64,000 nt of DNA. It comes from JAICMB01 sp035295125. GTDB lineage: Bacteria; Acidobacteriota; Terriglobia; Bryobacterales; Bryobacteraceae. Below the pieces are notes generated by a model. That model was given only the letters and a program-made list of their open reading frames with translations, was not told where the DNA came from and did no database searches. Numbering within the stretch: position 1 is the stretch's first letter; the number at the start of each line of letters is the position of its first letter. Made by a program: the position numbers and the translations under genes. Where the stretch lies: contig DATGJP010000115.1 of the NCBI GenBank assembly GCA_035295125.1, forward strand, positions 124,001 to 188,000, read 5' to 3'. Below, one piece after another: positions 1 to 8,995 of the stretch.

Positions 1-452
1 ACTGTCAGCCCGTGCTTCTCCAGGTAGTTGTTCTTGAACGAATCCCAGATCGGTGCATGCATCTTCAGCAGCACGCGGAATCCGGGCGACTCCTGGCCGC
101 TCCCATGCCCGAGCTGTAGCCGGATCTCCTGATACTCCTTCGGCGACATCGTCTCCAGCAGTCCAAGCTGCTCCGTCATTAGGCGAACCGTCAAATGAAC
201 GCGCCGAAACAGCGAAACTACGCGGTTGGTGTTCTCCTGCTGAAGGTATTCGTCGATGTCCAGAAGCGTAAAAGCGATCAGCTTCATCCACAGTTCTTCG
301 ATCTGGTGGACAATCTGGAACTGCAGCTCATCGCGATTACAAAACGAACCGAAATCCTTCTGGCAGGCGAAAAGCGACTTGGTGTTGAGGTACAACTCGT
401 AATCGAGTTGGCCCGTTCCGCCCATCAAGGCGTAAAAATGCTCGCGGTCCAT
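1..452 (-). CDS. kynA: Tryptophan 2,3-dioxygenase, N-terminal part (runs off the left edge)
   Basis: This is the first 150 codons of a tryptophan 2,3-dioxygenase, the haem enzyme that opens the tryptophan indole ring to N-formylkynurenine, the first step of the kynurenine pathway. The translation begins MDREHFYALMGGTGQLDYEL and contains the family hallmarks DELQFQIVHQ followed by EELWMKL (the HQ histidine is the conserved distal-pocket residue), and GSGQESPGFR, which matches the conserved GSGFQS-FR segment near the substrate-binding arginine. The haem-ligand histidine would lie beyond the window edge. The ATG directly follows the TAA stop of the upstream regulator gene (TAAATG) and is preceded by a GGAAGG ribosome site inside that gene, so the two are probably co-transcribed and translationally coupled. 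Identity is seen in the sequence; the operon is inferred. Confidence 0.93.
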   Translation of the reverse strand, partial: MDREHFYALMGGTGQLDYELYLNTKSLFACQKDFGSFCNRDELQFQIVHQIEELWMKLIAFTLLDIDEYLQQENTNRVVSLFRRVHLTVRLMTEQLGLLETMSPKEYQEIRLQLGHGSGQESPGFRVLLKMHAPIWDSFKNNYLEKHGLT

Positions 453-1718
453 TTAACCTTCCCGCTTCGGCGGGGCCATATCTTCGGGCAAATAACACTG
501 GCCCATCGTATTGCTGTTGCCTCTCACCACGGATCCGTAGACATGGATCGAAATCGTGATGCCGCTGGTCGGATTGTCCAGCCGGTGCAGATCCGATCCA
601 AGAACATCCAGGTATGTGACGTCTCCCTGTCGATAATGTGTAACACCCATCGGCAGCAGCCGCGGAGAGCCGTTGCCGTCATCGAGACGACGATATGACG
701 TTTCCCGCAGCTCTCCTTCGTAGACGCCGACCACCGACCAACAGGTATGATCATGCGCTGGGGTCGACTGGCCGGCCTCCCAGACGAGCGCCTGAATCGA
801 GAAGCGCCCCTCAGGATCGACGTATAGCGAATGCCGCCGGTAGGAATGGGCGCTGGACTCGCGTTGGTCCGGGGTCAACAGTTTCGCGTTCCGAAGCAGT
901 TTAGGAAGCCTCTCGGCGACCAGGAAAGCCAGGTCTGACGGAGCGCTGCTCGACAGAATGGTCGCAACCTGATCGGCAAACTCACTCAAACCGGTTGCGC
1001 TCTTGTGCGAACCTTCCCGGATATCGACTTCATCGTGGCTCGGCTTCGATACCAGGGCTTCGAGAATACGCTTGCGGCCAAGTTCGATCTGCTCCACCAT
1101 GAGCCGCGATGCAAGCTCTCCATCCCCGGCGGCCATCGCGCCGACCAGCGGCAGATACCCGGCCATTTCTTCCTGGCTGACGCGCGAGACGCCCACGTAG
1201 ATCAGCCGTTCCACATGGTCGTAGAGCTTGGAAAGTACACTCGCCAGCCGTCGGTTCCCCGAAGCGCTCGCGATGATCAGGTGTAGTTCGCGATGCGCAT
1301 TCACCGCCACTTCGTTCGAACCCTCCCCCGGTTTCGAGCGGACGCGGCAGAGTTCTTCCAGACGTTTCAATTGTTCGTCGGACAGCCGCCCGGATGCGAG
1401 TTTTGCCGCGGTCGGCTCCAGAAGTAAGCGTAGTTGGATAATATCTTGCCCGTCCCGCACCGTGATGGGCGCGATCAGGTATCCCCTTCTCGGAATCGCC
1501 CGCAGAAATCCCTCCTGTGAGAGTCCCAGCAGCGCCGCGCGAATGGGAGACTTTCCAAGAGCGTAACGGGAAGCCAGCTCGGCTTCGGTGACTTCGCGGC
1601 CTGGCTCGAGCGCGCAGGTAATGACGTCCCGCTTAATCCGCTGGAACGCGATTTTATTTAAGGAAGTCTGAACCGTCCTGGGTTCAGGATGTGACATTTC
1701 AACGGGTTTTGTCGCCAC
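453..1718 (-). CDS. GntR/FCD-type regulator fused to a cysteine-dioxygenase-like cupin
   Basis: This 421-residue protein has two parts that are normally separate. Residues about 20-85 are a GntR winged helix (SRYALGKSPIRAALLGL is the recognition region), and residues about 90-225 are an all-helical FCD effector domain (HLIIASASGNRRL). Residues about 300-400 form a cysteine-dioxygenase type I-like cupin (family of CDO and thiol dioxygenases, COG5553-like): FSIQALVWEAGQSTPAHDHT provides His322 and His324, and SDLHRLDNP provides His378, giving a plausible three-histidine iron site. The start is GTG with AAGAG upstream; a second possible start is Met8. The gene lies immediately upstream of the tryptophan dioxygenase gene, so it probably controls that operon. 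Whether the cupin is a sensor, an enzyme acting on a thiol or a tryptophan product, or a structural relic cannot be told from sequence. Confidence 0.85.
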   Translation of the reverse strand: MATKPVEMSHPEPRTVQTSLNKIAFQRIKRDVITCALEPGREVTEAELASRYALGKSPIRAALLGLSQEGFLRAIPRRGYLIAPITVRDGQDIIQLRLLLEPTAAKLASGRLSDEQLKRLEELCRVRSKPGEGSNEVAVNAHRELHLIIASASGNRRLASVLSKLYDHVERLIYVGVSRVSQEEMAGYLPLVGAMAAGDGELASRLMVEQIELGRKRILEALVSKPSHDEVDIREGSHKSATGLSEFADQVATILSSSAPSDLAFLVAERLPKLLRNAKLLTPDQRESSAHSYRRHSLYVDPEGRFSIQALVWEAGQSTPAHDHTCWSVVGVYEGELRETSYRRLDDGNGSPRLLPMGVTHYRQGDVTYLDVLGSDLHRLDNPTSGITISIHVYGSVVRGNSNTMGQCYLPEDMAPPKREG

Positions 1719-1756
1719 AAACTCTTATCGTATAGACACAATAGGCCAATAGCCGT

Positions 1757-1785
1757 AGACTATTTGATTTGCTGATTTATGTCAA
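1757..1785 (-). promoter_or_regulatory. Sigma-70-type promoter for the GntR-cupin/tryptophan dioxygenase operon
   Basis: On the minus strand a perfect -35 box TTGACA (1785-1780) is followed by 17 bases and TAGTCT (1762-1757) as -10. Transcription would begin near 1750, about 30 bases before the GTG start. Just downstream lie short symmetrical elements (ATAG, seven bases, CTAT at 1750-1764; TCGTATAGACA near 1728-1738) that could be an autoregulatory operator. The operator idea is inference. Confidence 0.5.
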
Positions 1786-1827
1786 GCCGTTTCGGTGTAC
1801 TTAAAATGTCAGCCGAGCGCCCAGCTT

Positions 1828-2946
1828 CTATTGTGGCGCCGACGACGGACCCGCCTTCCGCTCCTCCGCGGCCAGCCTGTCCACAATCTGCCGCTCCCGC
1901 TCGGCCTCCTTCGATCGATGCAGCCGGAAATACAGCGCCGCGAGATCCGCATGCGCGGGCATGAAGTTCGGCCGCGCGCCGGTGACTGCCTCCAGGTCGG
2001 CTACAGCTTCGTCGAGAAGCCCTTCCGACTTCTCAATCAGCGCCATCGTGTATCGCGCATCCACCGAGGCAGGATCGAGCTTCAGCGCTTCCTGGAGCGC
2101 CGCCTTTGCCGCGGGAATATCGCGCTCGAAATACAGAACACCGGCAAAGCGCAAGCGAGCGTTGAAGTCGCTCGGGTTTCGCTCGATGGCTTTCCGAAAC
2201 GCTTCCGCGGCACTCTTATAGTCGGCGTTCTTCTCATAAGCGGACCCGAGGAGAAAGTATAAGCCCGGCAGATCCGGGTTGAGTTCCACCGCCTTTTTCA
2301 AATCATCCAAAGCGCGTTCGGAAAGGTTCAGCCTCAAGAGCGCGTCGCCGGCGAGTAAATAGGCGTCCGGCGCCGAGGTTGCCTTCGCCGCATTTTCCAC
2401 CAGTTCCGCGCCTTCTTTAAGACGGCCGTTCGCGATCAGCGCCGATCCGTACACCCAGGCATAATCGGTGTTTCCCGCCGCCGCCTTCTCGAACGGCGCG
2501 AGCAGCGGCAGTACGGGGCCGGTGTCGCCAAGATGCAGGTAGCAATCCCCAAGAAGCAACGCGATGCGCAAATCCTTTGGCAGCGCTCTCGCGAGCTCCT
2601 GAAGCGGCTTGGACGCGCGCACGAAATCGCCGCGTTTGTACCAGGCTAAGGCGAGGTCGAGTTGCACCGGGGCGTTTTTCGGCTCCAGCGCCAATGCCTT
2701 CTCATAACACTGCACCCCTTCCTCAACATTCCCTAGCTGAACCAGCACGATGCCGAGATTGATCCATCCCGCAGGCACCTCCGGACTAATCTTCACCACC
2801 TGCCGGTACAAGTCCGCAGCGCGTCCGTAATCGCCGTGTTGTTGCGCCTTGACGGCATCCTCAAACAGACGCTGAGGACTGGAGGTCTGGGCGAACGTGC
2901 AGCACAACGCGGCCGCAAAACAAAAAACTGTCCGGACAGTCATCAT
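1828..2946 (-). CDS. Exported TPR-repeat protein
   Basis: The 372-residue product starts with a typical signal peptide (MMTVRTVFCFAAALCCTFAQ), so it is probably periplasmic or extracellular. The rest is an almost continuous array of tetratricopeptide repeats from about residue 25 to 360, with consensus segments such as GWINLGIVLVQLGNVEEGVQ and AAEAFRKAIERNPSDFNARL. TPR arrays are protein-interaction scaffolds; no catalytic motif is visible. The start overlaps the end of the upstream propeller/TPR gene by four bases (ATGA), so the two are co-translated and may act together. The C-terminal tail is charged and ends in Ala/Pro/Ser-rich residues. A specific role is unknown. Confidence 0.85.
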   Translation of the reverse strand: MMTVRTVFCFAAALCCTFAQTSSPQRLFEDAVKAQQHGDYGRAADLYRQVVKISPEVPAGWINLGIVLVQLGNVEEGVQCYEKALALEPKNAPVQLDLALAWYKRGDFVRASKPLQELARALPKDLRIALLLGDCYLHLGDTGPVLPLLAPFEKAAAGNTDYAWVYGSALIANGRLKEGAELVENAAKATSAPDAYLLAGDALLRLNLSERALDDLKKAVELNPDLPGLYFLLGSAYEKNADYKSAAEAFRKAIERNPSDFNARLRFAGVLYFERDIPAAKAALQEALKLDPASVDARYTMALIEKSEGLLDEAVADLEAVTGARPNFMPAHADLAALYFRLHRSKEAERERQIVDRLAAEERKAGPSSAPQ

Positions 2947-5408
2947 CGGCTTTGTTGTGACGCCTGCGCCTGATACCGCGCAATCCGCAAGTTCAACGTC
3001 CCCGCCAATTCACCGTCGCCGCGGCGATTGGCAAGGTCAAGTGCTTGCCGGGCCGACTCCAGCGCGTCCTGGAATCGCCCCACCTGCGCATACATCGCAG
3101 CGAGCAGGCTTAACACCACCGCCTCCGAACGGTTACTCAACGCTGCCGCGCGTTCCATATGCGGAATGGCCTCCTGGAACCGACCTTGTTGCGCCAGAAC
3201 CCGCCCCAGATTGGTTTGATATTGGAGCGACCCCGAGTTGGCTGCCACCGCCGACTGAAAGTGCCCCACCGCGTCATCGAGGCGCCCTTGTCTCGCATAG
3301 GCAAGGCCTAAAGTATTGTGAGCGTCCGAGACGCTGCTATCCAGTTCCAGAGCTTTCTCGCAATGAACAATCGCCTCATCCAGCCGGCTCTTCTGATAAA
3401 GGGCCGTGCCCAGGTTAGCCTGCTCTTTCGGATTCATTGGGTCGATGGACAAACCCGAAGACCATGCTTCAATCGCCTCGTCGAGCCTGCCGCGTTGGAT
3501 GAGATCCTGGGCCAGGTTGTCATAGGCTGCAGCGTGCTCCGGAGCGAGCGCAATGGCTTTCCGGTAGTGTTCAATTGCTTCATCGATCAAACCCTGGTGG
3601 TCGAGCGCGAAACCGAGATTAACCTGGACTTTTTCATCTTCCGGATCCAGTTCGGCAGCTTTGCGCCATTGTGGAATGGATTCCTCAATTTGCCCCTTGG
3701 AGATCAAATCCGCGGCAACATCGAACACGCGATAAAACTCGGAAGCCGGAATCTCCAGCTTTGCCAGACCGTCCGCCGGAATATTTACAAACTCGGGTAT
3801 GTTGGCGGCACGATTGGCTGCTTGCGTGTTTTCAATCAGAATCGGCGGGCTATCGCTCCCATCCGGATTGAGGTGCGTCAGGTACAACTGGGTGTACGGC
3901 GATCGCGCCTTGGATGCGAACACCATCCAACGGCCGTTGGGCGAGATGCTGTGCCAGGAGTTCATCAGAGAGGTGTTGCACTTCATCGCGCGCGACTCGC
4001 CGCCGTCAAACGGAACGATGTAAAGCCGGCTGTCGGGCCGCATCAACTGCCCATTCTTACAGCGTACGTATACGATCCAACGCCCGTCCGGCGTAATCTT
4101 GGGAAAGTTATTGCTGAAGCCGTTGTCGGCGGCTCCTTCGATCGGTTCTGGCCGGCCGCCCTTCCCGTTACTGAAGGGAATGCGATAAAGGCTATATTGA
4201 AGCTGCGTTTCATGCGGGTCGTTGGCAAACGTCGCCGGCGAGGCGCCCTTAGGAAACGCGGTGACCGCTTTGCCCCTCGCAAATACGATCCACTTCCCGT
4301 CGTTCGACCAGACCCCGTCCGTATGCACGTATTCCGGATCATCGGCCCCGGGCAAAGGTTCGGTGCGGCCGGTCTCGGTGTCGCGCCACACCAGAATTCC
4401 ACGGGTCGGAAAGAACACCTGGCCGAAACGGTAATCTTTGTAGACCGCGAAATAGTACTTCTCCTCAAGTCCGTAGGCGCGATTCAATGCCCTCGGATCA
4501 CGTTCGTCAAGGGTTGTCAGGACGTACCTACCGTCCGGTGAGAGCTGCGACATGAACCCCGCCCGAAGCTTCCTTCCTTCGGCGGCACTGGCAGGCGTGT
4601 TCCATTTGAAAACATCTCGCGCGTTAATGATGGTCTGTTTCTTGAGCGGAACCACGGAATACAGCGACTTGTCGTTCATCGGACCGTCCACGTCGATGCC
4701 GATTTTCTTGCCGTCCCCGGAGAAGGAATGACAGTTCGCGCAGGTTGGCAGATCGGTCATGACAATCCTGCTTTGCTTCGACGCAAGGTCGCGCAGGCGC
4801 CAGTTGATCAGCCGCATGGCGTCCTTCGGAATGATCCCGATCTGCCCGTTGGATTGGCTCGGAATGAGCGGCACATCGCGGTAGAAAACCGGGGCGCCCA
4901 CGGGATCCGATGAGGTTCGAAAAACCGACCGCCCCGCGGATGTAGCTTGCGCGGCGTTTGGGCCGCCGAGGCCGGTGATCGAAATGGTCGCGTCGCTGTC
5001 GCGCGAGTGCTTCTTGATCGCCGCCCACGTGGCATCATCGGGTCTCCAAATGTGACCCGCGGCTTCCTCGCTCGTCAGCACCGGCAATTCGTTTAACGGC
5101 GCGATTCCGCGTGGATCGATTTCGCCGACGCGCATCCGGTCGCCTTTGGCTTTGACAATAATCGAGGGAGCTCCGTCGGAGAACAAAATCTCGACACGCC
5201 ACAGGACGGAGCTACTCGCCTCGTCGCGCCATCGGAAAGCGATGGACGGAAACTCGGGAGGGAGCACGGCCCCTTCGGGAGGGTAGTCGACCGTTACTCT
5301 GGCCAGGCGGGTGACAGCCGCGGGTCGTTGAGCGGGCAGGCTCGAAACGAGTCCGAAACATAACAGGAGAGCGCCGGCAGGCAGCGCTGCTCGAATGCCG
5401 AACCTCAC
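2943..5408 (-). CDS. Exported CxxCH / TolB-like propeller / TPR protein
   Basis: This 821-residue protein has a signal peptide (residues about 1-27), an N-terminal beta-rich region, one CANCH motif at 223-227 that could bind a c-type haem covalently, then four or more PD40/TolB-like blades (LSPDGRYVLTT, WSNDGKWIVFARG, ITPDGRWIVYVRC, ISPNGRWMVFAS) over about 285-510, and six or so TPRs from about 575 to 810. It is a clear paralogue of the 799-residue protein at 10180-12579, with the same order of parts. The start is GTG with AAGG upstream. A weak minus-strand promoter (TTGTTT, 17 bases, TACCAT) lies in the 78-base gap to the divergent TPR gene. The architecture suggests a periplasmic sensor or assembly factor; no single-haem partner or distal haem ligand can be assigned. 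Confidence 0.88.
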   Translation of the reverse strand: MRFGIRAALPAGALLLCFGLVSSLPAQRPAAVTRLARVTVDYPPEGAVLPPEFPSIAFRWRDEASSSVLWRVEILFSDGAPSIIVKAKGDRMRVGEIDPRGIAPLNELPVLTSEEAAGHIWRPDDATWAAIKKHSRDSDATISITGLGGPNAAQATSAGRSVFRTSSDPVGAPVFYRDVPLIPSQSNGQIGIIPKDAMRLINWRLRDLASKQSRIVMTDLPTCANCHSFSGDGKKIGIDVDGPMNDKSLYSVVPLKKQTIINARDVFKWNTPASAAEGRKLRAGFMSQLSPDGRYVLTTLDERDPRALNRAYGLEEKYYFAVYKDYRFGQVFFPTRGILVWRDTETGRTEPLPGADDPEYVHTDGVWSNDGKWIVFARGKAVTAFPKGASPATFANDPHETQLQYSLYRIPFSNGKGGRPEPIEGAADNGFSNNFPKITPDGRWIVYVRCKNGQLMRPDSRLYIVPFDGGESRAMKCNTSLMNSWHSISPNGRWMVFASKARSPYTQLYLTHLNPDGSDSPPILIENTQAANRAANIPEFVNIPADGLAKLEIPASEFYRVFDVAADLISKGQIEESIPQWRKAAELDPEDEKVQVNLGFALDHQGLIDEAIEHYRKAIALAPEHAAAYDNLAQDLIQRGRLDEAIEAWSSGLSIDPMNPKEQANLGTALYQKSRLDEAIVHCEKALELDSSVSDAHNTLGLAYARQGRLDDAVGHFQSAVAANSGSLQYQTNLGRVLAQQGRFQEAIPHMERAAALSNRSEAVVLSLLAAMYAQVGRFQDALESARQALDLANRRGDGELAGTLNLRIARYQAQASQQSR

Positions 5409-5486
5409 TGGAACCTTGAAGTAATTTCTGCCCTGATGGTAGCCAATTTGGACGACTCAAACAACGGGTACGAGTAAAATAGGAGT

Positions 5487-6611
5487 TTGAAAGCCCTTAG
5501 GCAGCGGGTCAGCGGACTGGTTATTCTTCCGCTGGCATTCGCACTGGTCGCCCGTTCGCAGCCAGCTCAAGCAGATTTCGAACAGCTCTCCCGCCGCGCC
5601 TCCGAAGCTCTCGATACCAAGCCAGAGGAAGCCGCAAAGCTCTACCGTGAGGCGCTTTCGCTTCGTCCCGATTGGGCCGAAGGCTGGTTCTACCTGGGTA
5701 CCAGCTTCTTTCAATTGCACGATTATCGTGCAGCGGTCGAAGCCCTGCGCAAGGCCTCGGGACTGGCCCCAAAAAAGGGAACTCCGCTCGCCTTCTTGGG
5801 AATGGCCGAATACGAATTGGGGAATTACAAACAGGCGCTGCCGGATATTCTGAAGTCCGAAGCCACGGGACTCGCCGATGACCCCGCATTTGTCGCCGCC
5901 GTGCATTATCGCGCCGCTTTGGTCTGTTTGCGGTTCTCCGATTTTGTGCAGGCGCTCGAGCAGCTGCGACCGCTGGTGAAGGCCGGCAACCGGTCCGACC
6001 TCGTCGTGGAAGCTCTGGGACTATGCGTGCTGAACATCAGCTCGACACCCGAACAGTTGGCGCCGCCTCGGCGCCCGTTCATCGACGCGGCGGGCAAAGC
6101 TGCGTGGGCCTTCGTCGCGGAGCGTCCGGACGAATCCGGTCCACTATTCGAAGCACTCGTGGCGCAGTTTCCCTCGGAACCCGGCGTCCACTACATGAAC
6201 GGTGTGTTCCTGATCGACCACGATCCCGATGCCGCGGAAAAAGAGTTTCGAACGGAACTGCGAATCGCTCCCGCGAATGTCCAGGCTCGTGTTCAAATCG
6301 CGTTGCTTCTGATCAAGCGCGGCGAAACCGAAGCGGCTATTAAGATGGCGGGAGAAGCTGCGCAACTGCAACCGACCAATGCTCTATGCCACGCAACCGC
6401 CGGGCGGGCCTTGCTGAGCGCCGGCAGGATCAAGGAAGCGATAACAGCCCTGGAACGAGCGAAAAAGCTGGCTCCCGACGCCTCGCTCACTCACTTCTAT
6501 CTTGCGCAGGCCTACCGGCGGGCGGGCCGGCCCGCCGATGCGCAAAAAGAAAAGGCGGAGTGGGAGCGCACTCGCTCGCGTCAGGAGCCGGAGGTGGTCC
6601 CGACTCCTTAA
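5487..6611 (+). CDS. Exported TPR-repeat protein
   Basis: The product (about 374 residues) has a basic N-terminus and hydrophobic stretch (RVSGLVILPLAFALVARS) that reads as a signal peptide, followed by TPRs over most of its length (for example GWFYLGTSFFQLHDYRAAVE and HFYLAQAYRRAGRPADAQKE). No catalytic motif is present. The reading frame opens at 5478 after a TAA, and the only plausible early start is TTG at 5487; its AGGAG lies just one base upstream, which is unusually close, so the exact start is uncertain. A TAAAAT hexamer at 5475-5480 could serve as a -10 box, which would make the transcript almost leaderless. The gene diverges from the CxxCH/propeller/TPR gene and ends nine bases before the convergent CRTAC1-like gene. 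Confidence 0.8.
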   Translation: MKALRQRVSGLVILPLAFALVARSQPAQADFEQLSRRASEALDTKPEEAAKLYREALSLRPDWAEGWFYLGTSFFQLHDYRAAVEALRKASGLAPKKGTPLAFLGMAEYELGNYKQALPDILKSEATGLADDPAFVAAVHYRAALVCLRFSDFVQALEQLRPLVKAGNRSDLVVEALGLCVLNISSTPEQLAPPRRPFIDAAGKAAWAFVAERPDESGPLFEALVAQFPSEPGVHYMNGVFLIDHDPDAAEKEFRTELRIAPANVQARVQIALLLIKRGETEAAIKMAGEAAQLQPTNALCHATAGRALLSAGRIKEAITALERAKKLAPDASLTHFYLAQAYRRAGRPADAQKEKAEWERTRSRQEPEVVPTP

Positions 6612-6620
6612 CCGCGCCTG

Positions 6621-8279
6621 CTACTTACCCGGCTCGGTAATCTGAAGAACCTTGTCGGCCTGGACATCGTGCAACACCTGCCTGGCTCCGCTGGGCCACT
6701 GGATTTCAATGCTGCGCGCCGAGGACGAACGGCCCAATCCGAAGTGAACCCGTGGATCGCTGGACGAAGCATAGCCGTTGCTGGTGCTCGCGTGGTTATA
6801 CTGCAACGACCCATCGCTCGCCGTAAGCCGGATCCGAGCGCCGATACCCATGCGGTTGCTCCTGGTCCCTGCCAGTTGCAGGAGCAGCCAATGATTTCCA
6901 GTTTGTGAGTTGTTCCGAAACACCCGCGCCGCCCCGTTCAACACGGTCACCGCCACGTCGATCCGTCCATCGTTATCGAAATCGCCGAACGCCAGCCCTC
7001 GATAGACCGAGGGCACTTGAAACGCCGGACCGGCCGCCGCACTGACATCCTCGAAACGCCCGTTCCCGAGGTTGTGGAACACCGTCAGCGGCTCTTCATA
7101 CGTTCGATGCGCAAACTGCGCGATGTTGTCGGTTACATTCGATCGCGCGACAATGAGGTCCTTCCAGCCGTCATTGTCCAGGTCCACGATCGCGTTCGAC
7201 CAGCCCGCCATGGAGGATGTGCCGGACAGTCCAACCTTAGCAGTCTCATCCTCAAAGAAGCCCTTCCCGCTATTCAGGAACAGTGGAAAAGTCTGCTGCT
7301 CAAGGGCAGTCAGCCATATGGCCGGACGGCCTGTGTTCATCACGTCGCGGAAATCCGCGCCCATACCGGACATGAGGCGCCCGTGTTCGGCAAAGGCCGT
7401 CATTTGATCCTCGGCCACCTCCTCGAATCGTTTGCCGCCGAGATTATGAAACAACTGGTTCGGCGCCGCATCGTTGGCGACAAAGATATCGGGGAAGCCG
7501 TCGCCGTCGTAATCGGCCACTGCGACCCCCATACCGCGCCCGGGATGCTGTGCGATTCCGGTCTCGGTTGAAACATCCGTGAACGTTCCATCGCCGTTGT
7601 TGCGGTACAGCGTCGAGGGCAGCGGTTTGTAATACCGCGGGCTGCAATAGACCCGCTGCTCATTCACGCGGCACTCCGGATCCGTCCCCGGCTCCCACTG
7701 GCAGTAGTTCGACACGAAAAGATCGAGCAGGCCGTCGTTGTTGTAGTCCAGCCAGGCGGCCGCAACCGACCACATTTTCTTACCTGAGAACAGGCCGCCG
7801 CCGACACCCGCCTTCGCCGTCACGTCCGTGAACGTGCCATCCCCATTGTTGTGAAACAACTGGTTGCCGGTCAGGCTTGCCAGGTAAATGTCGGGCCGGC
7901 CGTCGTTGTCGTAATCGCCAATCGCGACCCCCATGCCGTAGCCGGCGCCCGCGACCCCGGCTCGATCCGTGACGTCCGTAAAGGTCAGGTCGTGGTTGTT
8001 GCGATACAGACGATTGCTGAACGCCGGGCCGTCCCGAGTAAGGGACGGCATGCCGCCCCCGTTAACGAAATACAGATCGGGATAGCCATCGCCGTCGTAA
8101 TCGAAAACCGCCACGCCGGCCACCATGGGCTCAGGCTGGTATTTTTGCGGAGTTGCGGAATTGCGTGTAATGAATTGGATGCCCGCGCGATTCGAAATCT
8201 CTTCGAAACTGATGGGCGGGACCCTGCTCGCAGCGAACCCGGCCAACACGGCGGCGGCGAGGAAGATGACGCGCTTCAC
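6621..8279 (-). CDS. Exported FG-GAP/VCBS repeat protein with ASPIC/UnbV domain (CRTAC1-like)
   Basis: I place the start at GTG 8279, which gives a signal peptide (VKRVIFLAAAVLAGFAAS) and a 16-base gap to the upstream gene; the longer open frame to 8363 would overlap that gene and has no export signal. The protein (552 residues) carries at least six FG-GAP/VCBS blades with calcium-binding DxDxDGxxD loops (DYDGDGYPDLYFVNG, DYDNDGRPDIYLA, DYNNDGLLDLFV, DYDGDGFPDIFVAND, DLDNDGWKDLIVA, DFDNDGRIDVAV) and a C-terminal ASPIC/UnbV domain (NRMGIGARIRLT to SIEIQWPSGARQVL). Such proteins form secreted beta-propellers of the CRTAC1 family. It is a close paralogue of the protein at 18580-20262. The molecular function is unknown. 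Confidence 0.9.
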   Translation of the reverse strand: MKRVIFLAAAVLAGFAASRVPPISFEEISNRAGIQFITRNSATPQKYQPEPMVAGVAVFDYDGDGYPDLYFVNGGGMPSLTRDGPAFSNRLYRNNHDLTFTDVTDRAGVAGAGYGMGVAIGDYDNDGRPDIYLASLTGNQLFHNNGDGTFTDVTAKAGVGGGLFSGKKMWSVAAAWLDYNNDGLLDLFVSNYCQWEPGTDPECRVNEQRVYCSPRYYKPLPSTLYRNNGDGTFTDVSTETGIAQHPGRGMGVAVADYDGDGFPDIFVANDAAPNQLFHNLGGKRFEEVAEDQMTAFAEHGRLMSGMGADFRDVMNTGRPAIWLTALEQQTFPLFLNSGKGFFEDETAKVGLSGTSSMAGWSNAIVDLDNDGWKDLIVARSNVTDNIAQFAHRTYEEPLTVFHNLGNGRFEDVSAAAGPAFQVPSVYRGLAFGDFDNDGRIDVAVTVLNGAARVFRNNSQTGNHWLLLQLAGTRSNRMGIGARIRLTASDGSLQYNHASTSNGYASSSDPRVHFGLGRSSSARSIEIQWPSGARQVLHDVQADKVLQITEPGK

Positions 8280-8295
8280 CGTTACCCGGATAGTA

Positions 8296-8931
8296 TCACG
8301 CGTGCCGTAATTCCTTTGGAAGGTTGGCAAACTCGTAACGCGCGAACACAAATCCGTTCGCATAAACCTTGTGCTCGGTCAAACTTGTTGCCCGCGTGCC
8401 GGCAATGCCGTCAAAGAGCGGGATTCCAGACGCGATCAGAACGGGATTGATCTTCAAGATCAATTCGTCGATTTCGGGGAACACCCCACCGGCCAGCTTG
8501 GCTCCTCCGCAAAGCCAGATGTCCTTGCCGCCCTCTTCGGCCTTGAGTTGCCGAACCAATTCGAGAGCTGCGCCGCGGTGCAGGTGCACGCCAGAATCAG
8601 GAATCTCCGGCATCGAGCTCGATACGACGAACTGCCGCAAGGGTGCGTAGGGACTGGTTATTCCCGCGTTTAAGCCAACTTCGTAAGTCTTGCGCCCCAT
8701 CAGCACGGTATCAAACCGGCGACCGATCTCTGGAACGCCCATCGCTAGCCGCAGATGAGCGGGAAACGTCTCGGGGAACCTGTCAATCAGATCTGTGAAG
8801 TGCTCCCCCTCAAAGAGCGCCCAGTCAAATGAGCCGTCCGCGCGGGCGATGAACCCATCAACCGTGCATGCAACGTAGTAGACCAGTTTTCGTGCCATCG
8901 CTTGCCGCTTGTCCAGAATATCGCGGCTCAT
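8296..8931 (-). CDS. Dihydrofolate-reductase-like protein (RibD C-terminal family)
   Basis: The product is a cytoplasmic Rossmann-like reductase of the RibD_C/DHFR-related family, found widely in soil bacteria. Recognisable segments are KLVYYVACTVDGFIARADGS at the N-terminus, VLMGRKTYEVGL (nucleotide-binding loop), and DIWLCGGAKLAGG, followed by a C-terminal LILKINPVLIASGIPLF. These proteins bind NADPH, but their substrates are mostly unknown, and true folate reduction is unlikely. The ATG at 8931 has AAGGG eight bases upstream; Met12 (8898) matches the usual family start better, so the first eleven residues may be untranslated. It lies 16 bases upstream of the CRTAC1-like gene on the same strand but looks functionally unrelated. 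Confidence 0.85.
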   Translation of the reverse strand: MSRDILDKRQAMARKLVYYVACTVDGFIARADGSFDWALFEGEHFTDLIDRFPETFPAHLRLAMGVPEIGRRFDTVLMGRKTYEVGLNAGITSPYAPLRQFVVSSSMPEIPDSGVHLHRGAALELVRQLKAEEGGKDIWLCGGAKLAGGVFPEIDELILKINPVLIASGIPLFDGIAGTRATSLTEHKVYANGFVFARYEFANLPKELRHA

Positions 8932-8995
8932 ACGCCCGACACCCTTATCCAGCCGCGCGGTATGCTGAAGACGAATAGCAAATCAGGATTCCGCA

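Noticed and set aside
3318..4541. 407-codon plus-strand frame opposite to the CxxCH/propeller/TPR gene
   Set aside because: Antisense shadow of a gene with a clear paralogue; no independent signal.
8280..8363. Longer N-terminus of the CRTAC1-like protein
   Set aside because: It overlaps the upstream DHFR-like gene by 68 bases and lacks an export signal; GTG 8279 fits better.
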